The notes: generated from the letters alone by a model not told the origin. Positions 24,181 through 31,883 are shown, counted from the first letter of the stretch. The stretch: 39,590 bases of DNA from Levilactobacillus yonginensis (GCF_003946265.1 NZ_RHNO01000020.1:1-39590), one strand, 5' to 3'. Program-made: numbers and translations.

Positions 24181-25350
24181 TTAAGAACGTTTAGTCTGCT
24201 GAATCATGCCTTCCGTTCCAGACGTGATCAACCCCTCAATTTGTTCCAGGAGCATCAGCAGCCAGCCGAAAGCCATGACAAAGGCAATCAGTTCAAACGC
24301 TGTCAGTGAGAAATACCCCAACCATCTAAAAAGGATTTCAGCAATCACCAACGCTACCCCTACCCCGTATGACAGGTACAAAAAGTCCCGTGTAATCTGG
24401 GGGAGCAACCAGCGAACGCCCACAATCAGAGCAATGATAAAGTACACCAGGAAAGTTGCCACCTGATCGTGCAGGTCGTGTGAAATGGCGTTGTTGGGAA
24501 AGACGCCCACCATCCCCAGGTCCACCGCCGTCAGTGTCAGTAAGATACGCAGTACCCAGAGCCGACGTGAATTGGGAAAGACCTCGTGCAGGCTCACGAA
24601 TAAATAATCTACCAGGGCAATCATCAATAACGCCGCGAACATCAACGTCGCATTGAACTGCCACCCACTAGACGCGCCGTTTGTTCCCAAAAAGCTGAGG
24701 TTATGTTGCCACCAGTACTTCTGATTGTTCACGGCCATGGAGATGACGACCCCACTGATAATGACCAGCGTTAGCACGGTGGTCAAAACACTTGCATCTA
24801 CCATCAATGAGAAGTAGACCATCGTAGCATTCACCACCAGGCTAAAGACAAAGAGAATAATGCTGGCCGTAAATGAGCCAAAGATGGCACCCTTGAATAA
24901 GACGCCTAACAACCACATACTCCCACTCAGCACCAACGCCAGAATCAACGCAAACGATAGCACGATGACCGGAAAGTTTCGCCAGTAGATGTTTTTCGTA
25001 AAATGATTCAGGGGATTATTACGGTCATGAATAAAGAATCCGGCGAAGAGCAGTGTCCCCAACACCACGCCTACCAGAATAATGGCCGTTGCCAGGGACT
25101 GTTCCCCCACCAGCTTTACCTGGTGCATCCCCTGCGAGACACAAAAAATAAGGAACCCCACACTCGCAAATAGGGCCAGCAAAAGCGGCCAGAACACCAC
25201 CCGCTTTTGGAAGACCTGTTGGCGGGGCTCCGCAAACTGGACGACTAACCGGTCCCGTTTCACGACCAGCTTAACTGGCGTATCTTCCCGCAATTGCAGC
25301 TGTTCGCTGACCGCTGCTGGAATTTTCAATTGATAATCTTTGCTTTTCAT
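24181..25350 (-). CDS. AbrB/MazE-like domain fused to a DUF998-type membrane protein
   Basis: 389 aa. Residues 1-40 (KDYQLKIPAAVSEQLQL, then VKLVVKRDRLVVQF) match the swapped-hairpin AbrB/SpoVT/MazE pattern. About ten membrane helices follow (from residue 52), with DUF998-like features: FLGTNGASSGWQFN and, later, GVFPNNAISHDLHD. The fusion would place a DNA- or dimer-binding domain at the membrane face; whether it binds DNA is unknown. The ATG has CGGAGG 5 nt upstream. Alone on its strand, converging with the gene at 23584. An alternative view is that the N-terminal segment is only a structural dimerisation domain. Confidence 0.8.
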   Translation of the reverse strand: MKSKDYQLKIPAAVSEQLQLREDTPVKLVVKRDRLVVQFAEPRQQVFQKRVVFWPLLLALFASVGFLIFCVSQGMHQVKLVGEQSLATAIILVGVVLGTLLFAGFFIHDRNNPLNHFTKNIYWRNFPVIVLSFALILALVLSGSMWLLGVLFKGAIFGSFTASIILFVFSLVVNATMVYFSLMVDASVLTTVLTLVIISGVVISMAVNNQKYWWQHNLSFLGTNGASSGWQFNATLMFAALLMIALVDYLFVSLHEVFPNSRRLWVLRILLTLTAVDLGMVGVFPNNAISHDLHDQVATFLVYFIIALIVGVRWLLPQITRDFLYLSYGVGVALVIAEILFRWLGYFSLTAFELIAFVMAFGWLLMLLEQIEGLITSGTEGMIQQTKRS

Positions 25351-25497
25351 GTTTTCCTCCGCTACCCGTTTTCACAATGACTCCCATTATAACAGAGGAA
25401 TCACCCTGACCAACTTGTTAGCAACAAAATAGTGTATGGACCTGGAAGCAAACGTCAACTGGCACACATCTTCAGTACACTAAGTGAGAGATCAAAA

Positions 25498-25527
25498 GGG
25501 GGCCTGGAACTTTTGTCCCAGACCCCC
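25498..25527 (-). terminator. Terminator of the aldo/keto reductase operon
   Basis: GGGGGCCTGGAAC pairs with GTCCCAGACCCCC around TTTT; four T follow on the minus strand. It resembles the other GGGAC-type hairpins in the window, without the palindromic repeat. Confidence 0.75.
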
Positions 25528-25562
25528 TCGTTCTAACCTAACAGATTCAATGCATTAATCCC

Positions 25563-26429
25563 CTAGTCATCAGCGTGCACGTCGAAAGTGGCTAACAGCA
25601 TTTCGCGCACACCATCAGCATCCGGATCATGCATCCCCTTACCCTTGTCGAGACCGATTAGGGTGGTCATTTCAGCTGGCGTCAGTTCGAAGTCGAAGAT
25701 AGCCAGATTGCTCTTAATCCGAGCAGCGTGGACCGACTTAGGAAAAACGATAACGCCGAGTTGATTTTCAAAACGCAAGATGATCTGACCGGCATCCTTG
25801 CCGTACTTTTTCGCTAAGGCGACAATCACGGGATCATTGATCAGTGACTGATTTCCCTGACCAAGTGGTGCCCAGGCCTCAAGCTTTACGTCGCTTGCAG
25901 CCATCAATTGGCGTAACGGTTGTTGCTGAAAGTAGGGGTTAAACTCAACTTGGTTAACGGCGGGGAGCGTCTCAAATTGCGGCACAAACTTCTGCCAAAT
26001 CTTGGGCGTCATGTTGGAGACCCCGATTGAGCGAATCTTACCAGCCTGTTGGGCCTCTTCCATCGCGCGCCAAGCACCAGGAACGTCCCCATATGGTTGG
26101 TGAATCAGGTAAAGATCCATGTAAGCCAATCCAAGTTTCTTCAACGAAACGTCAATGGCCTTCTTCGCCGCTTCGTATCCAAAATCTTGGAGCCACAGCT
26201 TGCTCGTCACCCAAATCTGGTCGCGGGGAATACCGCTATCCGCGATAGCCTGGCCAACTTCGGCTTCATTAAAGTAGGCCACGGCCGTATCGATGTGTCG
26301 ATAACCTACCTGTAAAGCTTCCAGTACGGCCCGGTACGTTGACCCATCGCTGGGAATTTGGAAGGTCCCAAATCCAATCGTGGGAATCTCATTTCCATCA
26401 TTTAATTTAATTGTTGGTGTCTTTGTCAT
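25563..26429 (-). CDS. Aldo/keto reductase, copy 1
   Basis: 288 aa NADPH-dependent reductase of the AKR superfamily (2,5-diketo-gluconate reductase/prostaglandin-synthase-like branch), a cytoplasmic TIM barrel. The tetrad is visible: Asp and Tyr in HIDTAVAYFNE, Lys in VTSKLW and His in LYLIHQPYGD. The natural substrate cannot be read from sequence. The start is the ATG at 26429, 8 nt after AAGGAG; an ATG at 26435 is too close to it. The upstream paralogue's TAA touches this ribosome site, so the two are translationally coupled. Probably controlled by the divergent LysR gene. Confidence 0.92.
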   Translation of the reverse strand: MTKTPTIKLNDGNEIPTIGFGTFQIPSDGSTYRAVLEALQVGYRHIDTAVAYFNEAEVGQAIADSGIPRDQIWVTSKLWLQDFGYEAAKKAIDVSLKKLGLAYMDLYLIHQPYGDVPGAWRAMEEAQQAGKIRSIGVSNMTPKIWQKFVPQFETLPAVNQVEFNPYFQQQPLRQLMAASDVKLEAWAPLGQGNQSLINDPVIVALAKKYGKDAGQIILRFENQLGVIVFPKSVHAARIKSNLAIFDFELTPAEMTTLIGLDKGKGMHDPDADGVREMLLATFDVHADD

Positions 26430-26441
26430 TATCATCTCTCC

Positions 26442-27308
26442 TTAGCTAAGTTGCTTTAAACTCGATCCGAAAATTTGTTCAATCGCTACGGGATCCCGGT
26501 GATCAAAAAACTGGCTTTCCCGCTTGTCTAATGACTGCATCGTCTGCATTTCAGTGGCCGTCAACTCAAAGTCAAAGACGTTCATGTTCTCAATCATCCG
26601 TTCCTTGTGAACCGACTTAGGAATCACTGTGATTCCCCGTTGCAAGAGCCACCGCAAAATAACCTGTCCCGTTGCCTTACCATGAGCTTGCGCAATCTGG
26701 GCAATCGTTTCGTTTTGGAAAAGATTGTGTTTCCCTTCGGCAAAGGGGGCCCAGGATTCAACCCGTACGTCTTCACCTTGATTGAACCGCACCTCTTCAG
26801 GCTGTTGGTACCAAGGATTGATTTCAATTTGATTGACGGCCGGCTTGACCGTCATCGTCAGCTCTAAATTTTTTAATTGATCGGCGTAAAAGTTAGAGAC
26901 CCCGATTGCCCGAATTTTGCCAGCTTGTTGGGCTTCTTCTAAGGCACGCCAAGCCCCCATCGTGTCGCCATAGGGTTGGTGTAGCAGGTACAGGTCCATA
27001 TAATCCAAGCCTAACCGCTTCAAGGAATCGTTGATTCCCTGCTGAGCCCGTTCATAAGTGAATTCTGAAACCCACAGCTTTGACGTGACAAAGATTTCAT
27101 CACGCGTCACACCACTTCTCTTAATAGCCCGGCCAACTGCCTCTTCATTTTGATATGCCGTCGCGGTATCTAGTAACCGATAGCCGACTTGCAAGGCATT
27201 GACGACGGCTTCTTCACATTCTTTTAAATCAGGTACTTGGAAAACACCAAATCCTAATTGGGGCATCTCAATGCCATTATTTAATTTAATTGTTGGCACA
27301 GTAGTCAT
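26442..27308 (-). CDS. Aldo/keto reductase, copy 2
   Basis: 288 aa paralogue of the downstream gene, first in the operon. Tetrad residues: Asp and Tyr in LLDTATAYQNE, Lys in VTSKLW, His in LYLLHQPYGD. The start is unsure: ATG 27308 gives the normal N-terminus (MTTVPTIKLNNG) with only GGATGG upstream; ATG 27329 would add seven residues with no ribosome site. It is divergent from the LysR gene across about 100 bp that contain both promoters and a dyad. Two tandem AKRs with an adjacent LysR suggest an inducible carbonyl-detoxification or sugar-reduction unit. Confidence 0.92.
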   Translation of the reverse strand: MTTVPTIKLNNGIEMPQLGFGVFQVPDLKECEEAVVNALQVGYRLLDTATAYQNEEAVGRAIKRSGVTRDEIFVTSKLWVSEFTYERAQQGINDSLKRLGLDYMDLYLLHQPYGDTMGAWRALEEAQQAGKIRAIGVSNFYADQLKNLELTMTVKPAVNQIEINPWYQQPEEVRFNQGEDVRVESWAPFAEGKHNLFQNETIAQIAQAHGKATGQVILRWLLQRGITVIPKSVHKERMIENMNVFDFELTATEMQTMQSLDKRESQFFDHRDPVAIEQIFGSSLKQLS

Positions 27309-27366
27309 TTCGCTCGTCCATCCCTTCATGGCTTGAATGACTCTACTATACTGGCAAACGCCTCAG

Positions 27367-27414
27367 TTGAAAATTACTAGATAAACATGCTAGTATACGA
27401 GTGACGTATGCTAG
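27367..27414 (+). promoter_or_regulatory. LysR gene promoter overlapped by a 10-5-10 dyad (probable LysR operator)
   Basis: TTGAAA (27367-27372), an 18-bp spacer, TAGTAT (27391-27396). The dyad CTAGTATACG (27390-27399), 5 bp, CGTATGCTAG (27405-27414) matches at 9 of 10 positions and covers the -10 and part of the ribosome site, as in autorepressing LysR genes. On the minus strand TTTCAA-16-TATAGT near 27345-27373 could serve the reductase genes. Confidence 0.6.
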
Positions 27415-27426
27415 GAGGAACCTGCC

Positions 27427-28302
27427 ATGTTGGAAAACTACTTATTAGAAGAATTGGTGACCTTTGCTCAGACTGGAACCTTAGCCGAAACCGCGGCACA
27501 ACTAAACGTCACCCAGCCCACCGTTACGCGGGGTATGCAAAAATTGGAGAGCGACCTTGGCGTCCACTTATTTGACCGCCAACCCAACCGGCTCAGTCTG
27601 ACCCCCACCGGTGAATTGGCCGCCCGAGAAGCGACTGCCCTGCTCCAAGCGCAGAACCAAGCCGTCGCGCGAATTCATAGCTTCGATCAAAATCAACGAA
27701 CTCTGCAGATTGGCACCACGTTGCCCGGTCCCCTGTACATTCTGAATGACTTGCCCTTGCCCACCAACGTCACAGTTAATCACCAGCTCCTGACGACTGC
27801 CATTGACGAACTGCTCACCCAACACGATTACACAGTAATTTTTTCCGACCATCAGCTAACCGGCGAAGCATTCAGTTCTCAGCGAGTTGGTTACGAACGG
27901 CTGGCCGTCAACCTGAACAAGTTCATGTTTCAAGCCAACCAAACGACCATCACCTTCGCAGAGCTAAGGGACCTTAGTTTCATAGTTCTCACCAACATCG
28001 GTCCGTGGCGTGAAGTTATTCAACGAGACATTCCGCACGCGAAGTTTCTCTACCAAGAACAACGAGAAGCCTTTGATGAGATTACCAAATACGCCGACTT
28101 CCCGTATTTCAGCACCAACATTTCTGACATTATTCCGCTAGAGGCCAACCAAGAATTGCCAGCCACGGCGAATGACAGCCGCGTTCGGATTCCCATCAGT
28201 GATGACCAGGCACAACTAGCCATTTATGCTAACTTTCTCCGGTCAGAAAAACAGCGCGTCCAACCCCTGATCGACCAAGTTACGGCAAAGTGGCCCGACT
28301 AA
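27427..28302 (+). CDS. LysR-family transcriptional regulator
   Basis: 291 aa. The N-terminal winged helix-turn-helix is typical: GTLAETAAQLNVTQPTVTRG, followed by KLESDLGVHLFDR. The C-terminal two-lobe effector domain covers about residues 90-290. It is divergent from the two aldo/keto reductase genes, with a dyad over its own -10, so autorepression plus control of the reductases is the likely arrangement. The effector is unknown. The ATG has TAGGAGG 8 nt upstream. No clear terminator; the zinc alcohol dehydrogenase 176 bp downstream has its own promoter. Confidence 0.92.
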   Translation: MLENYLLEELVTFAQTGTLAETAAQLNVTQPTVTRGMQKLESDLGVHLFDRQPNRLSLTPTGELAAREATALLQAQNQAVARIHSFDQNQRTLQIGTTLPGPLYILNDLPLPTNVTVNHQLLTTAIDELLTQHDYTVIFSDHQLTGEAFSSQRVGYERLAVNLNKFMFQANQTTITFAELRDLSFIVLTNIGPWREVIQRDIPHAKFLYQEQREAFDEITKYADFPYFSTNISDIIPLEANQELPATANDSRVRIPISDDQAQLAIYANFLRSEKQRVQPLIDQVTAKWPD

Positions 28303-28420
28303 CAACCTGTACCATGCACGTTAAGTATAGATAATGATACGTGATAAGCATTAGACATGCCGGTAATTTCCCGTTAAGCTAATCCATGATGACCAAGCAC
28401 CATCACGAAAGTAAACATTC

Positions 28421-28449
28421 TTTACAAACAATTTGTGAACGCTTAAAAT
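28421..28449 (+). promoter_or_regulatory. Promoter of the zinc alcohol dehydrogenase with an overlapping dyad
   Basis: TTTACA (28421-28426), a 17-bp spacer, TAAAAT (28444-28449). A dyad TTTACAAA-CAA-TTTGTGAA (7 of 8 matching) covers the -35, a likely repressor site. It has the reverse arm order of a standard Rex operator, so I do not assign Rex. Confidence 0.65.
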
Positions 28450-28478
28450 TCTGATAGAAACATCTAGGAGGTAACACG

Positions 28479-29519
28479 ATGAAATCAACTGTATTTGTAG
28501 AACCAGGTAAGGTTAAAGTCGTTGATGCTGATATGCCTAAGATTCAGGCACCTGATGACGTGATTATTCACGTTGTACGGACCTGTGTGTGTGGCTCAGA
28601 TCTCTGGGCTTACCGCGGCTTAGAAGACAAGGCTAAAAACTCCGAAAACTCCGGTCACGAAGCTATTGGAATCGTTGAAGAAGTCGGTTCCGACATCACA
28701 ACCGTTCAACCCGGTGACTTTGTCATTGCACCATTCACCCACGGCTGTGGCCACTGTGCCGCTTGCCGTGCCGGTTTTGACGGTGCCTGCCAAAACCACA
28801 CGGACAACTTCAGTAGTGACGTGCAATCCGAATACATTCGTTTCCAACACGGCGAATGGGCTCTGGTTAAGATTCCTGGTAAGCCAGCCGACTACAGCGA
28901 TGAAATGCTGAAGTCCTTGCTGAGCCTGGCCGACGTCATGGCTACAGGTTACCACGCCGCTCGCGTTGCCAACGTTAAAACTGGCGACACGGTCGTCGTT
29001 GTTGGTGACGGTGCCGTGGGTCTCTGTGGCGTTATCTCCGCTCAAATGCGTGGTGCTAAGCGCATCATTGCCATGAGCCGTCACGAAGATCGTCAAAAAT
29101 TAGCTATGGAATTTGGCGCCACCGACGTTGTTGCTGAACGGGGTGACGAAGCCGTTGCCAAAGTTATGGCATTAACCAACAACTCCGGCGCTGACGCTGT
29201 CTTGGAATGTGTCGGGACGGAACAGTCTAACGACACAGCCATGAAGGTTGCTCGTCCAGGTGCTATCGTGGGCCGGGTTGGTTTACCTCATGAACCTAAG
29301 ATCGACATGGCACCATCCTTCTACACCAACAAGATTATTGCTGGGGGCCCTGCTTCTGTAACGACTTACGACAAGCAACTCTTGTTGAAGGCTGTTCTGG
29401 ATGGCGACATTCACCCTGGTAAGGTCTTCACGAAGTCCTTTGCCTTGGATGACATCGACGATGCTTACCAAGCTATGACTAAGCGTGAAGCTATTAAGTC
29501 CTTGGTCGTTGTTGACTAA
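28479..29519 (+). CDS. Zinc-dependent alcohol dehydrogenase (MDR family)
   Basis: 346 aa. Catalytic zinc ligands are visible as Cys in CVCGSD and His-Glu in GHE; the structural zinc lobe is C-x2-C-x2-C-x7-C (CGHCAACRAGFDGAC). The Rossmann motif GDGAVGL binds NAD(P). Members oxidise alcohols or reduce carbonyls; the substrate is unknown. AGGAGG lies 8 nt before the ATG, and codon use looks optimised (many CCA, GGT and AAG codons), which points to high expression. Own promoter with operator-like dyad and a perfect terminator. Closeness to the AKR and LysR genes fits an aldehyde-handling role, by inference. Confidence 0.93.
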   Translation: MKSTVFVEPGKVKVVDADMPKIQAPDDVIIHVVRTCVCGSDLWAYRGLEDKAKNSENSGHEAIGIVEEVGSDITTVQPGDFVIAPFTHGCGHCAACRAGFDGACQNHTDNFSSDVQSEYIRFQHGEWALVKIPGKPADYSDEMLKSLLSLADVMATGYHAARVANVKTGDTVVVVGDGAVGLCGVISAQMRGAKRIIAMSRHEDRQKLAMEFGATDVVAERGDEAVAKVMALTNNSGADAVLECVGTEQSNDTAMKVARPGAIVGRVGLPHEPKIDMAPSFYTNKIIAGGPASVTTYDKQLLLKAVLDGDIHPGKVFTKSFALDDIDDAYQAMTKREAIKSLVVVD

Positions 29520-29577
29520 CTAGCCAACTGGAATCTACGTTAACGCTAGTCATACTAAAACTTATTCTAAAATTCTT

Positions 29578-29616
29578 AAAGAGAGCTAACGTCATTTTCT
29601 GACGTTAGCTCTCTTT
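29578..29616 (+). terminator. Terminator of the alcohol dehydrogenase gene
   Basis: Perfect 17-bp stem (AAAGAGAGCTAACGTCA and its complement) with a 5-nt loop TTTTC. The end TTT is part of the stem. Confidence 0.88.
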
Positions 29617-29641
29617 GTAATTGCACTAATCTTCTAAATTA

Positions 29642-29778
29642 TTACCGATTCTTTTGTCCAATAAACTCAGCTAGGCCTAACTGATCTTCCGCGCTTAACC
29701 AGCCAACTGATGTAAGAGCCCCGATATCTTCTCGCTTTACTTCTAAAATTACCCCTGTATCAATATAAGTTTGACTCT
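29642..29778 (-). pseudogene. 3' part of a PemK/MazF-type toxin gene cut by a TnpB element
   Basis: An open frame of 44 codons plus stop with no start codon (product begins SQTYIDTGVILEVKRED and ends GLAEFIGQKNR). Its 5' edge coincides with the right end of the element. Joined to 31364-31565 by removing 29779-31363, the frame runs through without a break (SGL-K-SQTYID), 339 bp in all. The ending D.LGLAEFIG is typical of the C-terminus of PemK/MazF-type toxins in lactic acid bacteria. Confidence 0.8.
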
Positions 29779-29990
29779 GTCAACCACGCCCGTTTAAAAA
29801 CGAACGCTTGTGAGAACCGCACCCTTTGGCATGGCGACCACAATTTGCTTAGATACAGCGCTAACCTACGAATAGGACTTATCCGCCAATTACCAAAGCC
29901 TTTTAGATCCGCAGGTTGCCAGACAGACTCTTTTATTACAAAGTTGCTAACCCCTTAGCTAAAATATTCTTAGCTGCATTATAATCACGA
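29779..29990 (-). ncRNA. Predicted omega RNA (guide scaffold) of TnpB
   Basis: In IS200/IS605 elements the guide RNA overlaps the end of tnpB and runs to the right end; the guide is the flanking DNA just beyond. Here the scaffold would end near 29779 (…GGTTCTCACAAGCGTTC, hairpin, GGCGTGGTTGAC) and the guide would begin AGAGTCAAACTTATATTGAT, which is the remaining toxin gene. The 5' boundary is a guess. Confidence 0.5.
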
Positions 29991-31189
29991 ACATGTAACG
30001 TCCCGCAACTAGGGCACATCCACTCACGGTCAGCCAACGTCAGCTTGTTCTTACCGGTCATGATGTGCCCACAATGGCTACAAGTTTGCGTTGTATTCCG
30101 GGGATTCACAGTCAAAAATTTCTGGCCATACCAATCAGCTTTGTAGGACAGCATGCTCAGTAAAGTTCGCCAACCAACGTCCGAGATGCTCATTGCCAAA
30201 GCGTGATTCCGCAACATATTTTTACTCCGCAGTTCTTCAGCTACGACTAAATCGTGGTTTTTGATTAAGGTCGTAGAGACGTGGTGCAAAAAGTTCTTAC
30301 GTTGATTGGTAACTCTGAGTTGCAATTTGGCCACTAATAACCGTTGGCTTTGATAATTCTTTGATTCTGATAACCGTCGTTGACTCTTTTTAGCTCGTCT
30401 GGCCCGCCGTGACAGTTTCCGTTGAGCCTTAGCCAGCTTTCCTTTAATCATTCGATAGTAACGGGGATTCTCAATTACTTGTCCATTGGAGTCTGTCAGA
30501 AAATTATCGAGATTCAAATCAATGCCGACTTTAGATTTGACAATTGGTTGCTTGGCAGCAAATGGATGTTCCGACCCAATCTGCATGGACACAAAGTAAT
30601 GACCCACAGCGTCCATCGAGACTGTTGTCGTCCCAATTCTAATATCATTAGCTCGTTCTAAAATCTTTAGTGGAAGTCCCTTGAATCGGAGATGCCCTAG
30701 CTTGGGTAGTTGTAGGTGGCGGTTGTCAGTTAGTCTAACACTACCATTCTCCATAGTTGGGGCTATCACTTTAGCACTGTAAAGACACGATGTCTGATAA
30801 GTCTGAGTGTAGCCACGCTTATGAAATTTAGGCGTCCCGGCCTGATGAACCTGACGGAATAGCTTCCAAGCAGTCCTATAATTCTTGATAGCATTAGCTT
30901 TCATCAGACTGTCAAAATCCGGATGATTTAACCACCCATGAATATTGGAAATAGCAGTTGACGGCTTCTTCAGACGTTCAGTCAGATCAGTGATTCGCTT
31001 CAAAACAAGCGCAATTGGTGTTTTAACTTTCTTCAGCCAAAATAGATCATTGTTCATCCCGTTCATTTTGTTATAAATGAAGCGACTAGCATCACTGTTA
31101 CGTTTGATTAGCCGTTTTTGTTCGGTTGAAGGAAAGACTCTAACCTTAACCCCATAATGATAAGGTAACTGGGCCATCGTTTTCGCCAT
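29936..31189 (-). CDS. tnpB: TnpB RNA-guided nuclease (IS200/IS605 OrfB)
   Basis: 417 aa. RuvC-like active-site residues are all present: D224 (GIDLN), E318 (VVAEELRSKNM) and D402 (RDYNAAKNI), with the intact zinc ribbon C370-x2-C373 and C392-x2-C395 (CSHCG and CPSCG). The N-terminal part matches the OrfB helix-turn-helix region (FPSTEQKRLIKRN). TnpB cuts DNA matching its guide next to a target-adjacent motif, which keeps the element at its donor site. The start is ATG 31189 with GGGAGG 9 nt upstream; an earlier in-frame ATG at 31252 lacks a ribosome site. It appears intact and potentially active. No TnpA gene is beside it. Confidence 0.93.
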   Translation of the reverse strand: MAKTMAQLPYHYGVKVRVFPSTEQKRLIKRNSDASRFIYNKMNGMNNDLFWLKKVKTPIALVLKRITDLTERLKKPSTAISNIHGWLNHPDFDSLMKANAIKNYRTAWKLFRQVHQAGTPKFHKRGYTQTYQTSCLYSAKVIAPTMENGSVRLTDNRHLQLPKLGHLRFKGLPLKILERANDIRIGTTTVSMDAVGHYFVSMQIGSEHPFAAKQPIVKSKVGIDLNLDNFLTDSNGQVIENPRYYRMIKGKLAKAQRKLSRRARRAKKSQRRLSESKNYQSQRLLVAKLQLRVTNQRKNFLHHVSTTLIKNHDLVVAEELRSKNMLRNHALAMSISDVGWRTLLSMLSYKADWYGQKFLTVNPRNTTQTCSHCGHIMTGKNKLTLADREWMCPSCGTLHVRDYNAAKNILAKGLATL

Positions 31190-31363
31190 AAACTGCCACC
31201 TCCCTTTGCTTGATAACAAGCGTACCATATGAGTATATCGTATCCATAGCAAAGCGTCTTACAATAATATTTATGAAGATAACATATGAGCTTCGCTGAT
31301 CAACGAAAGGCATAGTCGCATTCATCCCTTGCTTGAAAGCGAGGGAATTCTGCCTAATTTATA

Positions 31364-31559
31364 TTAAACCAGAAGTACGCCAATCCTTCAAAGGGTAGTA
31401 TTGTGCTTGGATTCTGCGAGACTTGTCGATATATTTTGTCGTCATCCGATATAACAAAAAAGTTTTTGGATACACGCCAACAATTAATACCGGACGACGT
31501 TTTCCACCATTACCCTGTGCATACGCAACGTATATTGTTACAATCTCATTTGGCTTCAT
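31364..31559 (-). pseudogene. 5' part of a PemK/MazF-type toxin gene cut by a TnpB element
   Basis: The product starts MKPNEIVTIYVAYAQG and carries KRRPVLIV, the core strand pattern of PemK/MazF endoribonucleases, then runs to KDWRTSGL, where the element begins. The cut frame reads two more codons into the element (I, stop). The start is taken as ATG 31559, overlapping the antitoxin end by 14 nt; GTG 31565 and ATG 31562 are also possible. Together with 29642-29778 the intact toxin would have been 110-112 aa, normal for the family. The split protein lacks the C-terminal third and is probably inactive. Confidence 0.85.
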
Positions 31560-31839
31560 CATCACCTGCTAACCACTGTGAAATCTCAGCCGGTGATTTT
31601 AATTGCTTAACATTTCCAGAATCAATTTCTTTTTTAATCACTTTCTCTAGTTGTTCTTGGGGTGTTATTCGTGTTAATTGAAAAGGAAGTCCCTCAGTAG
31701 CCACGACCTGTTTGTAGAAGGCTGTGACTGCCGCAGTGGTGTTTAACCCAATATCAGTAAATATTTGTTCTGCCTGATTCACTAAATCTCTATCAATATT
31801 TACTTGTACCCGCTTCTTATCATGCGACTTTGTTTGCAT
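31546..31839 (-). CDS. RelB/DinJ-family antitoxin (partner toxin interrupted)
   Basis: 97 aa. The N-terminal half (VQVNIDRDLVNQAEQIF, then GLNTTAAVTAFYKQV) is the RelB/DinJ ribbon-helix-helix pattern; the C-terminal half is charged and would bind the toxin. AAGGAGGGA lies about 5 nt before the ATG. Its 3' end overlaps the toxin start, so the two were one operon before the TnpB element entered. Three GAGTA repeats at an exact 11-bp interval cover its promoter and probably serve as operator. The antitoxin has stayed open although its toxin is cut, so it may be a recent orphan or may still restrain related toxins. Confidence 0.85.
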   Translation of the reverse strand: MQTKSHDKKRVQVNIDRDLVNQAEQIFTDIGLNTTAAVTAFYKQVVATEGLPFQLTRITPQEQLEKVIKKEIDSGNVKQLKSPAEISQWLAGDDEAK

Positions 31840-31856
31840 TATGCTCCCTCCTTTTC

Positions 31857-31883
31857 TACTCCTAATATACTCCTGTTTTACTC
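31857..31883 (-). promoter_or_regulatory. Phased repeats in the antitoxin promoter
   Basis: Three copies of GAGTA on the minus strand (plus TACTC at 31857, 31868 and 31879), spaced 11 bp, one helical turn. The middle one overlaps a -10, TATATT; TTTGAA lies 16 bp before it. Likely operator of the ribbon-helix-helix antitoxin. Confidence 0.5.

Larger units (their letters stand above)
29779..31363 (-). mobile_element. TnpB-only IS200/IS605-type element (1585 bp)
   Basis: Ends inferred from the interrupted toxin gene. On the minus strand the left end begins after GGTTTAA and carries a subterminal hairpin (31326-31345; CCCTCGCT with AGCAAGGG). The right end finishes in GGCGTGGTTGAC, with a small hairpin CGTTT-TT-AAACG at 29791-29802. 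There are no terminal inverted repeats and no target duplication, as expected for this family. Only tnpB is present; the 174 bp before it have no room for a TnpA transposase, so movement would need one supplied from elsewhere. Confidence 0.8.

Noticed and set aside
28421-28440. Rex (NADH-sensing) operator at the alcohol dehydrogenase promoter
   Set aside because: The dyad arms are in the order TTTACAAA...TTTGTGAA, whereas Rex sites read TTGTGAA...TTCACAA.
31190-31363. Remnant of a TnpA transposase upstream of tnpB
   Set aside because: Only 174 bp are available, holding the left-end hairpin and the ribosome site; no HUH or Tyr motif in any frame.
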